From positions 124,001 through 188,000 of the forward strand of contig CAWDMC010000011.1 in assembly GCA_963803295.1 (NCBI GenBank): a DNA stretch of 64,000 nt, written 5' to 3'. This document shows positions 18,183 through 27,930 of the stretch, in pieces. The stretch comes from CAWDMC01 sp963803295. GTDB taxonomy: Bacteria; Acidobacteriota; Terriglobia; UBA7540. A program made the position numbers and the translations under genes. The notes beneath the pieces are model-generated. The model saw only the letters and a list, made by a program, of their open reading frames with translations. It was not told the origin of the DNA and ran no database searches. Numbering within the stretch: position 1 is the stretch's first letter; every line of letters starts with the position of its first letter.

Positions 18183-21100
18183 TTACGGTGCAGAGAGACC
18201 GGTTTGAATCGTGAGCATCAGATGCTTGTCGATGATATCGCCAACGTTGTCTTTCACCCATCGACGATGGACCTCTGAGTTCCCATAGTTCAGCTTATCT
18301 TCCAGGCTATTGAACTTCATGATCACGGCATAATCGTAGTCTTTCGTATTGTCCTCGACCACCCGGCCTACCACCAACGATTTGATCTCTGGAATCTGCC
18401 CAAGAGTCAGCTTGAGGTCTCGAAGCAAGGTCTCCGCCTTTTCCGGGGTCACCGAGCTCTTATATCGGACCGCCTGAATGTAAGTGATGTTTGACTCTGG
18501 AGCGCCAGTCTCCACGCCGGCAGCGATGCTCTTAGCCGGTGATCCCTGGCCGCCGTCACCCGGACCGACCTCCAGGGCTTGAATGATCGCGTCGCGCTGG
18601 CAACCGTTTACTTTCGACCCCACAAAGCGTATCGCGATCGCCCCGTTCTGCGGGTGGATGTTGTTGTAAACCAGATCGACAGCCTTGTTTCGGCCGCCCG
18701 CGGTCGCCGCCACATCAAAGGCTTCTTGCACCTTCTGGCCGTTGATATAGATGATTGTCCCTCGTTCGTTTCCGCCAACGTACTGCGTTTCGGCAAATTT
18801 CAGGCGCACGTGATACGTGCCGGGCCCGACCGTGGTGTTCACAGTGAAATCCGGAGCGTGTACGCCGTACCGGTAGAGCTCCGGGTCTGGCGTCCCTTTC
18901 ACAAACACAGCTTGCCGCAAAGTCCACCACGTCTTCGCCACCGAGTCAGTCAAGTCTCCCGTCCGCACGATAAACTCTGTGGCGGGCCGCCAAAAATTTC
19001 CTTGCGAATCGCGGTAGTCCGTGCGGCTGGTGTATCCAAAGATCATTCGCTGCGACTCCGCCGGTCCGCCGCCCTCGCCGTAGCCACTGTCTCCTGCTGC
19101 CGCCGAGTACTGCAGGCTATCAATGAACACTTCGTTGCCCGTGGAGGAGGGATTGCGTTCACCACGCACGACAATTTTCAGCGTATGTTGGCCCTCGGCC
19201 AAGCCATTGCGGTAGTAGAGGATCTGCTTCGGGAGCCCGAGCGGGCTGAAGCAATCGACCGGCACCAACTGCTTGATGCCATCCACGAATACGTCGGCCC
19301 GGCCCCCCTGGCGGTTCACTGCGCCCACAACGCGAACCTGATTGCCAGTAAAGCTGTAACTTACGCTCGCTGCCTTCTGGCTCGAGACATGACATCCGCC
19401 ACGATCGTCTTTATCGTCGCGCGAAACGTTCCATTCCCCCTCAAAAGTGAGTTGGCGGCCGTCCACCGCCTCTTGCGGATCGGAACCGGTAAGAGCGATT
19501 TCGGTGGCTCCATCGTGCCGGATCGACACGATGAAGTCGCCTCCGGCGAGCTTGCGAGCCTCGTAGCCATTGGCCAGCAGGTCGGAGCGAAGAGCCAGAC
19601 TATTGCCGTTGGCAGTCACCGACTTGGGAGAGTACGCCAAGCGCAGCACATCCACACTTCCGGCGGGCGCGTCGTAGGTCATATAAGCGATTTTGTCTTT
19701 TCCGTAGACCACCTTCTTCACGACTTCAGACGTGCGCATGAGGTGGTTTTCCCGGTTGGCACCCATGACGTCCGGCTCCCAAGCCATGGTTTCCAGCACG
19801 TAATCGAGAGCCATAGGGTGCGCGATCTTGAACCAGGTGTCGCTCACATAACTGCCCCCGTCAATCAGATCCATCGAGCGGCCGTTTTCTAACCCGTCAT
19901 AAGTGGAGAGTAATTCTGATCGTCTGGCGATCTCGCGGGCCCATTCGCTGCCGGTTTCAACCCCGTAACGAGCCCAAACGCTCGCAAGTTGCATAGGACC
20001 ATACCAGAGTGAGCGGTCGCAGCAGCTTGAGGATTCCGGATACGCCCAGGCGCCGCTGAAGACGTCACCGTTCGACTTGGGACTGACGCTCGTATGATTC
20101 AGAAACAAAGATAGAACGTTGCGAACGTCATTCTTCCAATTAGGAAAGAACTTCTTGTGCTCCATCATGTAGATGACCGCAAACTCTGTCACATTCTCAG
20201 CCTGGACCGGATCCTCCCAATCCCAATAGTTGCGGCCCCAGGTGTCATCGACCCACCACACCGGGAGAAGCGCATCCCGAAGGTAAGCCCTTCCCTCATC
20301 CCGCGCCTTCACGATCTCGTTTTGTTTGCCGGTGTACCCGGTCCGGATCAACTCGTCGAAGAACTCCAGAATGAAAGCCACGCCGCCCGTTTGGGTTCCG
20401 TTCATTCCGCGGTCACCGGCATTGTTAGCGTACCGTCCCCAAGGTGACTGGATGGGATCGCGACGGCGGTTCTCAGCAAGCAGATCCGCCCAGTGTTTGG
20501 CCGCCTCGTACCACCGGCGTTCTCCCATCATCTCGTAAGCCCTGACTAGTTGCAGCCCCACCTCCGCGACGATGTCCAACTGTATCAACTTCAATTGGAC
20601 TTGAAAGATCGGAGCTTTGCGAAGTTGCAGCCCCACCTCCGCGACGATGTCCAACTGTATCTTGCCGTTCCCAATTCCCCGCTCGTTTCCGAGTTCGTCG
20701 CTGGGGCCGAGCCGGCAGTCGCCGTACCTGATTCCCATGTTCGGGACACTGATGAGCATCCCCGGCCATCCGTGGCTCCGGGGAGTCTCGCAGTGGGCCA
20801 CCAGATAGTCGGCCGTAGTACTGATGACGGCGAGTGTCGCCGGGTCCCCACTGTAGCGGTAATACTCCATCATGCTTCTGATAAGATAGGCGGCGCGCTG
20901 GCCGACATCTCCGTTCGCCCAGTCCTTCTCTTCCGGAACCTTGATGTTGCCTTCACGATCGATGTTCCAGGTCCCGTTGTAAAGGAACTCGGGCGCGGGC
21001 AGCGCCGCCTTGTCCCGGCCAACCCAGGGATAGCGCTTCATGGTCTCGGCGGCAATCCGGACGCGGAAATCGTACTGCCCATTCTGTCCCCGGTACCAAG

Positions 21101-21236
21101 GCGCGATCACGCCTTCACGGTCTTCTACGGCATCATGACCGTAGTAATGCCGGAGTGTGGTCGCGGGTCCCGCCAGGGCGACCGTTTCCAAGCAGATCGC
21201 CGCGAGCATCGCCAACCGGACCGATCGTCCGCACAT
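18183..21236 (-). CDS. Large secreted multidomain protein: alpha/alpha-barrel, carbohydrate-binding, malectin-like and Dabb domains
   Basis: About 1,017 residues with a signal peptide (RLAMLAAICLETVALAG). The N-terminal half looks like an (alpha/alpha) barrel of a glycan-active enzyme (GQRAAYLIRSMMEYYRYSGD, GVAFILEFFDELIRTGYTG, SSSCCDRSLWYGPMQLASVW). A beta-sandwich follows (VSYSFTGNQVRVVGAVNRQG), then a malectin-like domain (GTYHVRLKFAETQYVGGNER). The last 100 residues form a stress-responsive Dabb barrel (IQAVRYKSSVTPEKAETLLR, LVVGRVVEDNTKDYDYAVIM). The ATG at 21236 sits five bases from GGAGG. An in-frame 25-codon insertion with a 39-bp direct repeat lies at 20548-20661. The activity is not known. 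Confidence 0.78.
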   Translation of the reverse strand: MCGRSVRLAMLAAICLETVALAGPATTLRHYYGHDAVEDREGVIAPWYRGQNGQYDFRVRIAAETMKRYPWVGRDKAALPAPEFLYNGTWNIDREGNIKVPEEKDWANGDVGQRAAYLIRSMMEYYRYSGDPATLAVISTTADYLVAHCETPRSHGWPGMLISVPNMGIRYGDCRLGPSDELGNERGIGNGKIQLDIVAEVGLQLRKAPIFQVQLKLIQLDIVAEVGLQLVRAYEMMGERRWYEAAKHWADLLAENRRRDPIQSPWGRYANNAGDRGMNGTQTGGVAFILEFFDELIRTGYTGKQNEIVKARDEGRAYLRDALLPVWWVDDTWGRNYWDWEDPVQAENVTEFAVIYMMEHKKFFPNWKNDVRNVLSLFLNHTSVSPKSNGDVFSGAWAYPESSSCCDRSLWYGPMQLASVWARYGVETGSEWAREIARRSELLSTYDGLENGRSMDLIDGGSYVSDTWFKIAHPMALDYVLETMAWEPDVMGANRENHLMRTSEVVKKVVYGKDKIAYMTYDAPAGSVDVLRLAYSPKSVTANGNSLALRSDLLANGYEARKLAGGDFIVSIRHDGATEIALTGSDPQEAVDGRQLTFEGEWNVSRDDKDDRGGCHVSSQKAASVSYSFTGNQVRVVGAVNRQGGRADVFVDGIKQLVPVDCFSPLGLPKQILYYRNGLAEGQHTLKIVVRGERNPSSTGNEVFIDSLQYSAAAGDSGYGEGGGPAESQRMIFGYTSRTDYRDSQGNFWRPATEFIVRTGDLTDSVAKTWWTLRQAVFVKGTPDPELYRYGVHAPDFTVNTTVGPGTYHVRLKFAETQYVGGNERGTIIYINGQKVQEAFDVAATAGGRNKAVDLVYNNIHPQNGAIAIRFVGSKVNGCQRDAIIQALEVGPGDGGQGSPAKSIAAGVETGAPESNITYIQAVRYKSSVTPEKAETLLRDLKLTLGQIPEIKSLVVGRVVEDNTKDYDYAVIMKFNSLEDKLNYGNSEVHRRWVKDNVGDIIDKHLMLTIQTGLSAP
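20548..20661. repeat. 39-bp exact direct repeat inside the large secreted-protein gene
   Basis: Bases 20548-20586 and 20623-20661 are identical. The start-to-start distance is 75 bases, so the duplication adds exactly 25 codons and keeps the frame. The protein therefore reads QLDIVAEVGLQL twice, separated by RKAPIFQVQLKLI. The second-encoded copy continues into the normal VRAYEMMGE helix. Confidence 0.85.
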
Positions 21237-21343
21237 CATCACCTCCGTTAGTGAGCAGAGTGAGTCGCTGTTGCCGACTACCAAGTCAGGTCGCTGACTC
21301 GCCATCCTCATTCAGCACCAAGCACCAACCACGCCCTCTAATT

Positions 21344-21365
21344 CCCCTCCTTGGTTAAGGAGGGG
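21344..21365. terminator. Perfect inverted repeat, terminator-like or dispersed repeat
   Basis: CCCCTCCTT - GGTT - AAGGAGGGG: a perfect 9-bp stem with a 4-base loop, between the second UroD-like gene and the large secreted-protein gene. No T-tract follows on the minus strand, so it could equally be a member of a dispersed palindromic family. Confidence 0.45.
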
Positions 21366-21402
21366 GCAAGGGGGTGGTGTTGAGTACCGGCGACCCAAAC
21401 GC

Positions 21403-22560
21403 TCATGAACTAGGGGGCACCGGCACCATGGTTCTTCGTCTCGACGCACATATCTCCTTAGTTCTCGCCAGGAGCGCGTCAGCCCGCTCGATGCTGTCAA
21501 CCTCCGCGACGATAAACAGTCGTGTGGGGTCCAACTGTTGGCACAACAATGTAACCTCTTCCAGAAGTTCGTTCATAGTACAGTTCAGCAGGGGCCACAC
21601 CTGCACGGACTTGCCATTCTTCTGCATCTCACGAAGTAAGCCGATCCACTGAGAGGGCGGTGGGGCGCCTGCGCCAGGAATCCACTGGATCGAGTTCAAG
21701 TTGCCAACGGAACATATACGCGAAAGGTGGGAAATCGCTCCGGGGCCGTCCAGGTGGTACAAGGAATAATCAACATACTCACAGCATTCAACGAGATCCT
21801 GGCTACAAAACTCATCGTACATGGCGGGACTAATCATGCAGGTAAAGTCCATCTGTCCGATGCACAAGAAGCGCTTGGAACTCCAGCCCATGGTCCACTG
21901 GGAAGTTCCCTGCCCCGCCGTCGCGATGGCGTCCCACACCACATCGACCACGTACTTCCACAGATCCGTCATTTGACGCAAGGCTCGGTGAATCATCGCC
22001 GGACAGTCCAGCAGGTCGACCAGCAAACGCTCTGCGCCTCTCATCGCGCCCAGCGCGTCTATCCCGGTATGTAAGTCTGGAAAGCCCGTCACCCACTTAT
22101 CTCTTCCAGCCTCGGCGGAGAGCCGAAGGATTTTGAGATAGAGCTTCCACCAACGGTTGTCAGGATCGATGTGAAACTCAGAATGCGAGTCCCAATCCTC
22201 AATGAAGGGGACGACCCAGGAGGTATTGTGCTCCCGGGGCCGGAGGATAAGATCGGCGCCCAACCAGCCCGCGAACTGGTCAGGTCCAAGCCAGGGGTTA
22301 TACACCGGCAGCGCATCGCCGGCGAAGTAAGTCCGTCTCAACTGGGCTTCGGTGGATTCAATGATGTAATCCGGGTTGGTCCAGAGTTCCTCTTCATTGC
22401 CGGGTTCGGGGACGTCGCGTCCCGGCTTGGCTTTGGGGACAGTGATCCACATCAGCGGATACTCTTCGAGTTGACCGCACCAGAAAGCCTCATTTCGGGC
22501 CTGAGCTCTGACCAGCTGTTTCTCTTCGATCCAGACGGTGTGCACACTTATCTCCGGCAA
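21403..22560 (-). CDS. UroD-superfamily-like protein, divergent
   Basis: A 385-residue soluble protein with the overall pattern of the UroD/cobalamin-independent methyltransferase barrel: YFAGDALPVYNPWLGPDQFA, GWLGADLILRP, DLHTGIDALGAMRGAERLLV, SPAMYDEFCSQDLVECCEYV, YHLDGPGAISHLSRICSVGN, IQWIPGAGAPPP. The H-x-C zinc motif of the first UroD-like protein is absent; YHLDGPG occupies the comparable place, typical of a subgroup found beside sugar genes. The function is unknown. It is followed on the same strand by the large secreted-protein gene and preceded by the mutarotase-like gene, which suggests an operon starting further right. Confidence 0.68.
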   Translation of the reverse strand: MPEISVHTVWIEEKQLVRAQARNEAFWCGQLEEYPLMWITVPKAKPGRDVPEPGNEEELWTNPDYIIESTEAQLRRTYFAGDALPVYNPWLGPDQFAGWLGADLILRPREHNTSWVVPFIEDWDSHSEFHIDPDNRWWKLYLKILRLSAEAGRDKWVTGFPDLHTGIDALGAMRGAERLLVDLLDCPAMIHRALRQMTDLWKYVVDVVWDAIATAGQGTSQWTMGWSSKRFLCIGQMDFTCMISPAMYDEFCSQDLVECCEYVDYSLYHLDGPGAISHLSRICSVGNLNSIQWIPGAGAPPPSQWIGLLREMQKNGKSVQVWPLLNCTMNELLEEVTLLCQQLDPTRLFIVAEVDSIERADALLARTKEICASRRRTMVPVPPSS

Positions 22561-22601
22561 ATCCTGGCACGTCCAAAGTAGGCCTCGTCCAGTGCCAAGG
22601 G

Positions 22602-23837
22602 CTAGAAGATCTTTCCATCAGGACCAATCCCGCCGACCTCCGTCCGATCCGAGAAAGCCAACGCCAGCAGCTGCGTTCGCCGCTCTCCACCAGCCGGCAA
22701 AACCAGTTGGGTGTTCGCCTTGATGGCCTCGGTCAGGGTTGGAGGGTAAGAAGACACGGGTTCAAGTGCGACGTTGTAAGTCGCGCCAAACCAGGGATAT
22801 TCCATCCCACCCCGATAGACTTGCCAGAACCAGAGGAACGGGAAGGTGGACCTGTCCCAACGGAGGCCGAAGCCGACGCCCCGCGACTCGTTCACTACTG
22901 AATACCAGCTATCCTGTAGCTCGTCCATGAACGCCAGGTCATGCGAGCGAGCCTCGGGAGGAGCAATTCGGGAAAGGTCAACGGTTTCGCCTTTCCGGCC
23001 TTTAACCAGGGGCCACTCAGTCTTTTGGCCTCGCTCCAGGCGACTGGTGGGAGCCAGGTACTCATCAGGAGTAAGAACGCGGCAGGGTGGAAGAAAAATT
23101 CGGCACGACTCGTCAAGAAAAGGCCAGCCGAAGGCCGGATGGTGTCCCCACATGAAGTCCATGGGTTCGTCCGCCTCGTTGCGGACAATTTCATCAATCC
23201 GTAACACCGGCTGTTCAGCATTAAGCGTCAAAGTCTTTTCAACATAGAAGGGCGTGCGTAGAGTTCGCGTGCCAAACCGAACCGCGATCTCGTCCGGAGT
23301 ATTCTCGACGATGTCGTAGCGCCAAGGCAGTAAGCAGACCTCGCCATGCACACCCAGGGCAGCGCCCTTGTACTTACACTCCGTCCCGGCATTCGGCAGC
23401 ATTTCCTGCCAGCCGCCCGCATATAGGTCAATGAAGCTGCCGTTGGGATTGGCGATTGACGGCTGAACGTTACGACGATCGCGCAAACCTGCATAACTGC
23501 GCCACATGAAGTCGACGTCGAGTAGCTTGTAAAGGAACTCGATGATGTCCGTCCCTTTACCGGCCGCAATTGTCACCCGGAGAAAGCGGTTTTCCAGGGT
23601 CACCATGGCGTACCCGTGATACTCGAATTCGGTGATCCGCGCTCCCCAGTTGCGCTCATGAACGTAGGCTTGGTAACGCACGCTACCTCCAATCGGAATA
23701 GACTCGTTGCGCAGGGCTCGCCTTTTAGCCCTGCGGTTCTTGTCCCACCGGTTTCGAAAAGCCGCAAAGCCTGCCTGGGTATAGCGAAGGGGGCCAAAGA
23801 GCGGGCCTTGCTGCTCAGTACTGCTGGCGGTAGACAT
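22602..23837 (-). CDS. DUF4432 / aldose 1-epimerase-like protein
   Basis: About 411 residues. The centre matches the galactose-mutarotase-like beta-sandwich: ITEFEYHGYAMVTLENRFLR, AAGKGTDIIEFLYK, DLYAGGWQEMLPNAG, GVHGEVCLLPWRY, and FMWGHHPAFGWPF with the pair of His expected at the active site, then NVALEPVSSYPPTL. Such proteins bind sugars and may interconvert anomers. It overlaps the 3' end of the kinase gene by 23 bases; the ATG at 23837 was chosen to limit that overlap, with 23855 as an alternative. The kinase, isomerase and epimerase order points to one sugar pathway. Confidence 0.72.
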   Translation of the reverse strand: MSTASSTEQQGPLFGPLRYTQAGFAAFRNRWDKNRRAKRRALRNESIPIGGSVRYQAYVHERNWGARITEFEYHGYAMVTLENRFLRVTIAAGKGTDIIEFLYKLLDVDFMWRSYAGLRDRRNVQPSIANPNGSFIDLYAGGWQEMLPNAGTECKYKGAALGVHGEVCLLPWRYDIVENTPDEIAVRFGTRTLRTPFYVEKTLTLNAEQPVLRIDEIVRNEADEPMDFMWGHHPAFGWPFLDESCRIFLPPCRVLTPDEYLAPTSRLERGQKTEWPLVKGRKGETVDLSRIAPPEARSHDLAFMDELQDSWYSVVNESRGVGFGLRWDRSTFPFLWFWQVYRGGMEYPWFGATYNVALEPVSSYPPTLTEAIKANTQLVLPAGGERRTQLLALAFSDRTEVGGIGPDGKIF

Positions 23838-25303
23838 GCCGGTAGAGGCCGACATAATCTGTGCAGAGCCTCTCGTATGCCGCATGATTTCCAGGCTGGG
23901 GTGTAAAGACGCGCTCGGCTTTGTAGAATGCCTGGCTACTTTCTTCGAGGGAGGAAAAGGCACCCGCTCCCACCGCCGCTATCATCGCTGCCCCCACCAC
24001 CGCCGCTTCAGTGAGCACCGGCCTTTCGATGGGCATCCCGGTGATATCGGCGATCATTTGCGACCAGAAGTCACTCTTGGCAGCCCCTCCGATCGAGCGG
24101 ACCACCTCGATCGAAAAGCCGCACCGTCGCAAAAGGGCAAGGTTCTCGTAGATGTTGTAGCCGAGCGCCTCCATGATCGCCCGGTACATGTCAATACGGT
24201 TGTGATGAAGTGAGAGGTTCAGAAAACCACCGCGTGCCTGATGATCGAGCACTGGCGATATCATGCCGTCAAAATGCGGAAGCATTACGATCCCTCGGCT
24301 CCCGAGAGGTACGCGCGATGCCATTTCATCGAGCTCACGCAGTGTCTGGCCGGGACTCAACTCACGGTTAAACCATTCGAGAACCACGCCTGCCGTTTTG
24401 GAAAAAGCCAAAGCGAACTGATATCGAGTGATAGGAAATCTGCCCCCTAGGAGTCCAGCAGGCATCGGCTCGGGCAGATGCTCAATGAGCGTTACCAGAG
24501 CAAGCGCAGTCCCGCTCGTCAAAGACACGATCCCAGGCTGGCAATTACCTGCCCCCAGCGCTCCGGCGTACTGATCATTAGTTCCTGCCACGACCAGCGT
24601 GTCGGGATCCAGGTTCCATTCCGCAGCACTCTCCGCGACTGCCCGTGCTATCGGTTGTCCAGTCGGCCGTATCTCCGCGACTTCGCACTTCCGGATCCCT
24701 GCTCCCTCCAGCGCGGCCGCGCAGTAATCTGCGGCATCTTCGGCATACAAGGCTGTGCTTGATGCAGTGCTCGGGTCAGTAATGGCGGCGCCCGTCAGCC
24801 GATAAGCAAAGTAGTCAGGCAAGCAGCAGGTACCGTTTCGCCCTGGACATCACCTCCGGGAAATGGTCATGCAGCCACATGACCTTGGGCCCGACGCAAT
24901 CGGAGTCACATAAGGCAGGGTTTCGCGGAGACCGAGGGACCTCACGGCCTGGAGGGCCTTAGGGTTCGATCCAGACGGTGGGATTGGTCAATGGCACGCG
25001 CGTCGTACCAGACAATGGCAGGATGAAGCGGTTCGTCACGATCATCGAGGGAAACGAATGTCTGCCCCTGAGAGGAGATCGCGAGAGCGAGAATTCTGGC
25101 GTCGCTCTCGCGGATTGCCTTACCGCGGCCTTGCGGGTAGCAGCGTAAATCGTCGCAATAGGGATTTCAACATGGCCAACCTCGCTCAATTCCGGCTGGT
25201 AGGACCTCTGTGAAATTCCCAGTAACCAGCCACTTCGATCGATCACACCGGCCTTGGCGCCGGTCCCCCCGACATCCAACCCCAGGTAGGCTTCTCGTTT
25301 CAT
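23815..25303 (-). pseudogene. FGGY-family carbohydrate kinase, interrupted by about four single-base indels
   Basis: Read across frames, the region encodes a complete FGGY kinase of about 496 residues: AYLGLDVGGTGAKAGVID (start ATG 25303), AISSQGQTFVSLDD, HPAIVWYDARA, KVMWLHDHFPEV, LPDYFAYRLTG, VAGTNDQYAGALGAG, SLTSGTALALV, VRSIGGAAKSDFWSQMIADI. The frame changes near 25120, 24961, 24890 and 24823; each is explained by one base lost or gained. Such kinases phosphorylate ketoses or polyols. The protein motifs are intact around every break, so the damage is recent or is a sequence error. The gene lies between isomerase and epimerase genes. Confidence 0.85.
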
Positions 25304-25319
25304 GGACGCTCGTGGACTC

Positions 25320-26712
25320 CTACTGCAGAAGCACGGCATTCCAGCGCATCAGTTTGCCCCAGCCGATAATCTCCTCAGCTGCTTTCCCATAGACCAACGC
25401 TGAGTGATGAGTACCACCCAAGCGGCTGTATTCGGCCAGAAACTCGCCCACGGGACGGCTGGCTTTAAACCAGCCATGGATCGAATCCGCCATCCGATCG
25501 TCCTGCTCGAACTTTTGCATTTCGACGGGAGCGACAATCAGCGAGTAGTTGTCATCGGGACCGGGTGCCAGGTTCACCAGTACCGCATCCCCGGGGCGGA
25601 AACACCCGACTGCAACGACTGTATTGCCGACATCGGTGAAGGGAAACGGCTTCTCGATCAATTCCGGAGGCTTGGCGGTCAACTTGATATTCATTTCGCC
25701 CATGTGGTCTGAGAAAAACCGTATCCCCTTCCCAGTCAGGACAGAACATCTCAGTGAAGCTTGTCTCTGGATAAACCGAGGCCAGAGCGCCGACAAAGGC
25801 TGCAGTAAGGATGTCTCCCTCACCCGCATATCCGAGGCCGCGTGCCATGCCTTTGCTTGCTTCGAGGAATGGCATTGCGGGCAATCCGGAAGCCTTGTCG
25901 ACGGCCATGAAGTTGATGGTGAAGGCTGTGAGCCTCTCTTTCTCAATCCAGCGGCGAACCGCAAGTCCCGCACGCGTCGCGCGCCGGTGCACTTCGGGGT
26001 CGACACTTCGGAGCGAGAAGTTCACCTTATCCCAGGCGATCTCCGCTTCCACAGCCGCATCGCTGACTTCTGCCAGCAGGGATTGGATCTGTGATGAGCT
26101 ACCCTCGATGGTCTGGATTCCCAGGCTCTCCTTCAGCTTGTCCTGTGGCACAAAGAAATCGCCCATGCCGGCAAAAACCGGTCCCAGCTTGCCCACTCGA
26201 GCCCGTCTCAGGGCACCTGCCAATCGCGCCGACTTCGCAAAGCCGGCGACACGATCGAGGACGTCGGACTTCTGCCAGTGGCCTGCCGCAACCACAAAGG
26301 GCTTCTTGTTCCTGAGTAGCAGGTTGCACATATCCTGGACACCGTGGATCCCATGGTTGTAGAAGAGTTCCTGCGGATCTTGCCTTGGACCATAGGAATA
26401 CGTAGGAGTCGTATCCAGCACCACGACCGGGAGTGAAGTAGAAGCAAGAGCTGAGGAGGACTCGAGCGAAGGCGAATAAGCCAAGTGTAGAGTTACGATG
26501 GCATCCACGCCATCGTCTTCGAACTTACGGATGGCCATCTCGAATTCGGGTTTGAGCCGGCACACCGGCACCGTACTCAATTCCAGGCCGCGCTCTGTTA
26601 AAGCTGAAGCGATCTGCTGATAAAACCCGTCAACTCTTGTTCTGAGCTCCGGCCAGGCGTTATCGTAGAGTTCTATATACAGGGGAAGAAGGCCGACTCG
26701 CGGTGTTGGCAT
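25320..26712 (-). pseudogene. L-fucose/L-arabinose isomerase-family protein, one frameshift
   Basis: Two overlapping frames (25552-26727 and 25320-26006) together make one isomerase of about 460 residues. The N-terminal part reads PRVGLLPLYIELYDNAWPEL, VDAIVTLHLAYSPS and VVLDTTPTY. The C-terminal part continues from FTEMFCPDWEGDTVF into HMGEMNIKLTAKPPEL and GGTHHSALVYG. Removing one A at about 25708 gives ...TVFLSHMGEMN, the family's conserved motif. These enzymes convert aldoses to ketoses with Mn. The ATG at 26712 has GAGGGAG upstream; a GTG at 26727 overlaps the previous stop. It immediately precedes the broken kinase gene. Confidence 0.82.
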
Positions 26713-26723
26713 ATTGCTCTCCC

Positions 26724-27797
26724 TCACTCTTGGAGAAATGACTCCGGCATTCCAGCCTCACATAACATTTCCGCCGCATTCCCATAGAAGACAGCTTCCA
26801 CATCGGCTTTACCCACGCCTGCATTGGCGCTCGCACGGCGAAAAGCGTCGATTTCTTCATACATAAAAAAGCTCAGCTCGCTGGCATCCGCGCCATCCAC
26901 TTCCCGCATATGCGGATCGTCTGAGACATCTCCGTAGACTCCTCGGGGAACCAGGTTGATATAGGTTCCTCCCTCACATATCCGTCGCATCCGCATACGC
27001 ACCACCGGCAGATCACTGCCAAACAATAGCCGTTTTGGACCTACAGACCGAATCGCACACGCAAACGTCTCGGCACAGGTGTTGGCTGAAAAGTCGAAAC
27101 GCATCTTCCTTGTTTCTCCAAGTACCTCGAACGCGTTGCCGATGTCTTCCGGACAATACGCCCGTCCCACATGGGCAATAATGATCTTTACGTTCGGGTA
27201 AGTTCTCTCTATTTCGACCATCTGAGCCAAGTTCAACGGATCTCGCAGGCGGGCATGGCGCGGAATGTGTAGCATGACGATCCAGCCATGGCGCTCCAAG
27301 ACTTTCAATTGGTGGTGCGGCAGGAAGTCGAAAATCTGGATATCCTTCTCTGGAATCCGAGGGTCGGAGCGCGTCAGGTATACCTTTGCCCCCAGAAAGT
27401 TCCCGGCGACGATACGCTGTTCGAAATCAGACTCGCTCCACTTTGGATCGGCGAAAATCAAGGAAGGCAAGCGATAGTGGCGCGCGGAGGCACTGACGTA
27501 CTCGTTCCCCGCATCGATGTCGTCTCCGGGCGACAAGGCCATGCCGAAAAGCAGAGGCGTCACCTTCTTGCCCGGAAGCATGAGGCGGTAGCTCTCCATC
27601 AGATCCTCAGTGGAGTTGTCCAACGCGACCCTATGGGGCCAAGTGACAGCGCGGATATTCTGTTCCTTCTCACGTGGTCTGAACCGATCAAGCCAGACAT
27701 GGGTGTGGACATCGATAAGGCGAGCCGGCAGGAAGTCCTGCAAGCGTTGACGGTAGAACTCCTGATCGATGGAACTGACCTCGAACAAGGATGGCAT
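26724..27797 (-). CDS. Amidohydrolase-family (TIM-barrel) metal-dependent hydrolase
   Basis: About 357 residues. ARLIDVHTHVWLDRF carries the His-x-His of the amidohydrolase metal site, GAKVYLTRSDP supplies the strand-4 lysine, WIVMLHIPRH and VKIIIAHVGRAY the later histidines, and LLFGSDLPVV the final aspartate. Members hydrolyse lactones, amides or dehydrate/decarboxylate sugar acids; in this setting a lactonase or dehydratase role is plausible. The ATG at 27797 was preferred over upstream ATGs (27839, 27914) because AGG lies just before it and the family homology begins soon after. The next gene downstream is the isomerase, with overlapping or nearly overlapping ends. Confidence 0.78.
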   Translation of the reverse strand: MPSLFEVSSIDQEFYRQRLQDFLPARLIDVHTHVWLDRFRPREKEQNIRAVTWPHRVALDNSTEDLMESYRLMLPGKKVTPLLFGMALSPGDDIDAGNEYVSASARHYRLPSLIFADPKWSESDFEQRIVAGNFLGAKVYLTRSDPRIPEKDIQIFDFLPHHQLKVLERHGWIVMLHIPRHARLRDPLNLAQMVEIERTYPNVKIIIAHVGRAYCPEDIGNAFEVLGETRKMRFDFSANTCAETFACAIRSVGPKRLLFGSDLPVVRMRMRRICEGGTYINLVPRGVYGDVSDDPHMREVDGADASELSFFMYEEIDAFRRASANAGVGKADVEAVFYGNAAEMLCEAGMPESFLQE

Positions 27798-27930
27798 TAT
27801 CCTGGGGACCTCTTCCCGCAAATTTGCCCTGCTCGACATTTGCAGCCGCCATTCAGCCAAGCGCCGGACCGGAACAGCGTTCCAAGAATGCTTCCAAAAA
27901 ATGAACCAATGCATTCGCGAAATTGAACGT

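Noticed and set aside
20604..20620. AGATCGGAG inside the duplicated segment, and CGATCGGAAGA at the right edge, resembling sequencing-adapter sequence
   Set aside because: Only 8-10 bases match and the sequence continues into coding DNA; chance similarity.
20550..21251. 233-codon plus-strand frame
   Set aside because: Shadow of the large secreted-protein gene; it includes the 39-bp repeat in antisense.
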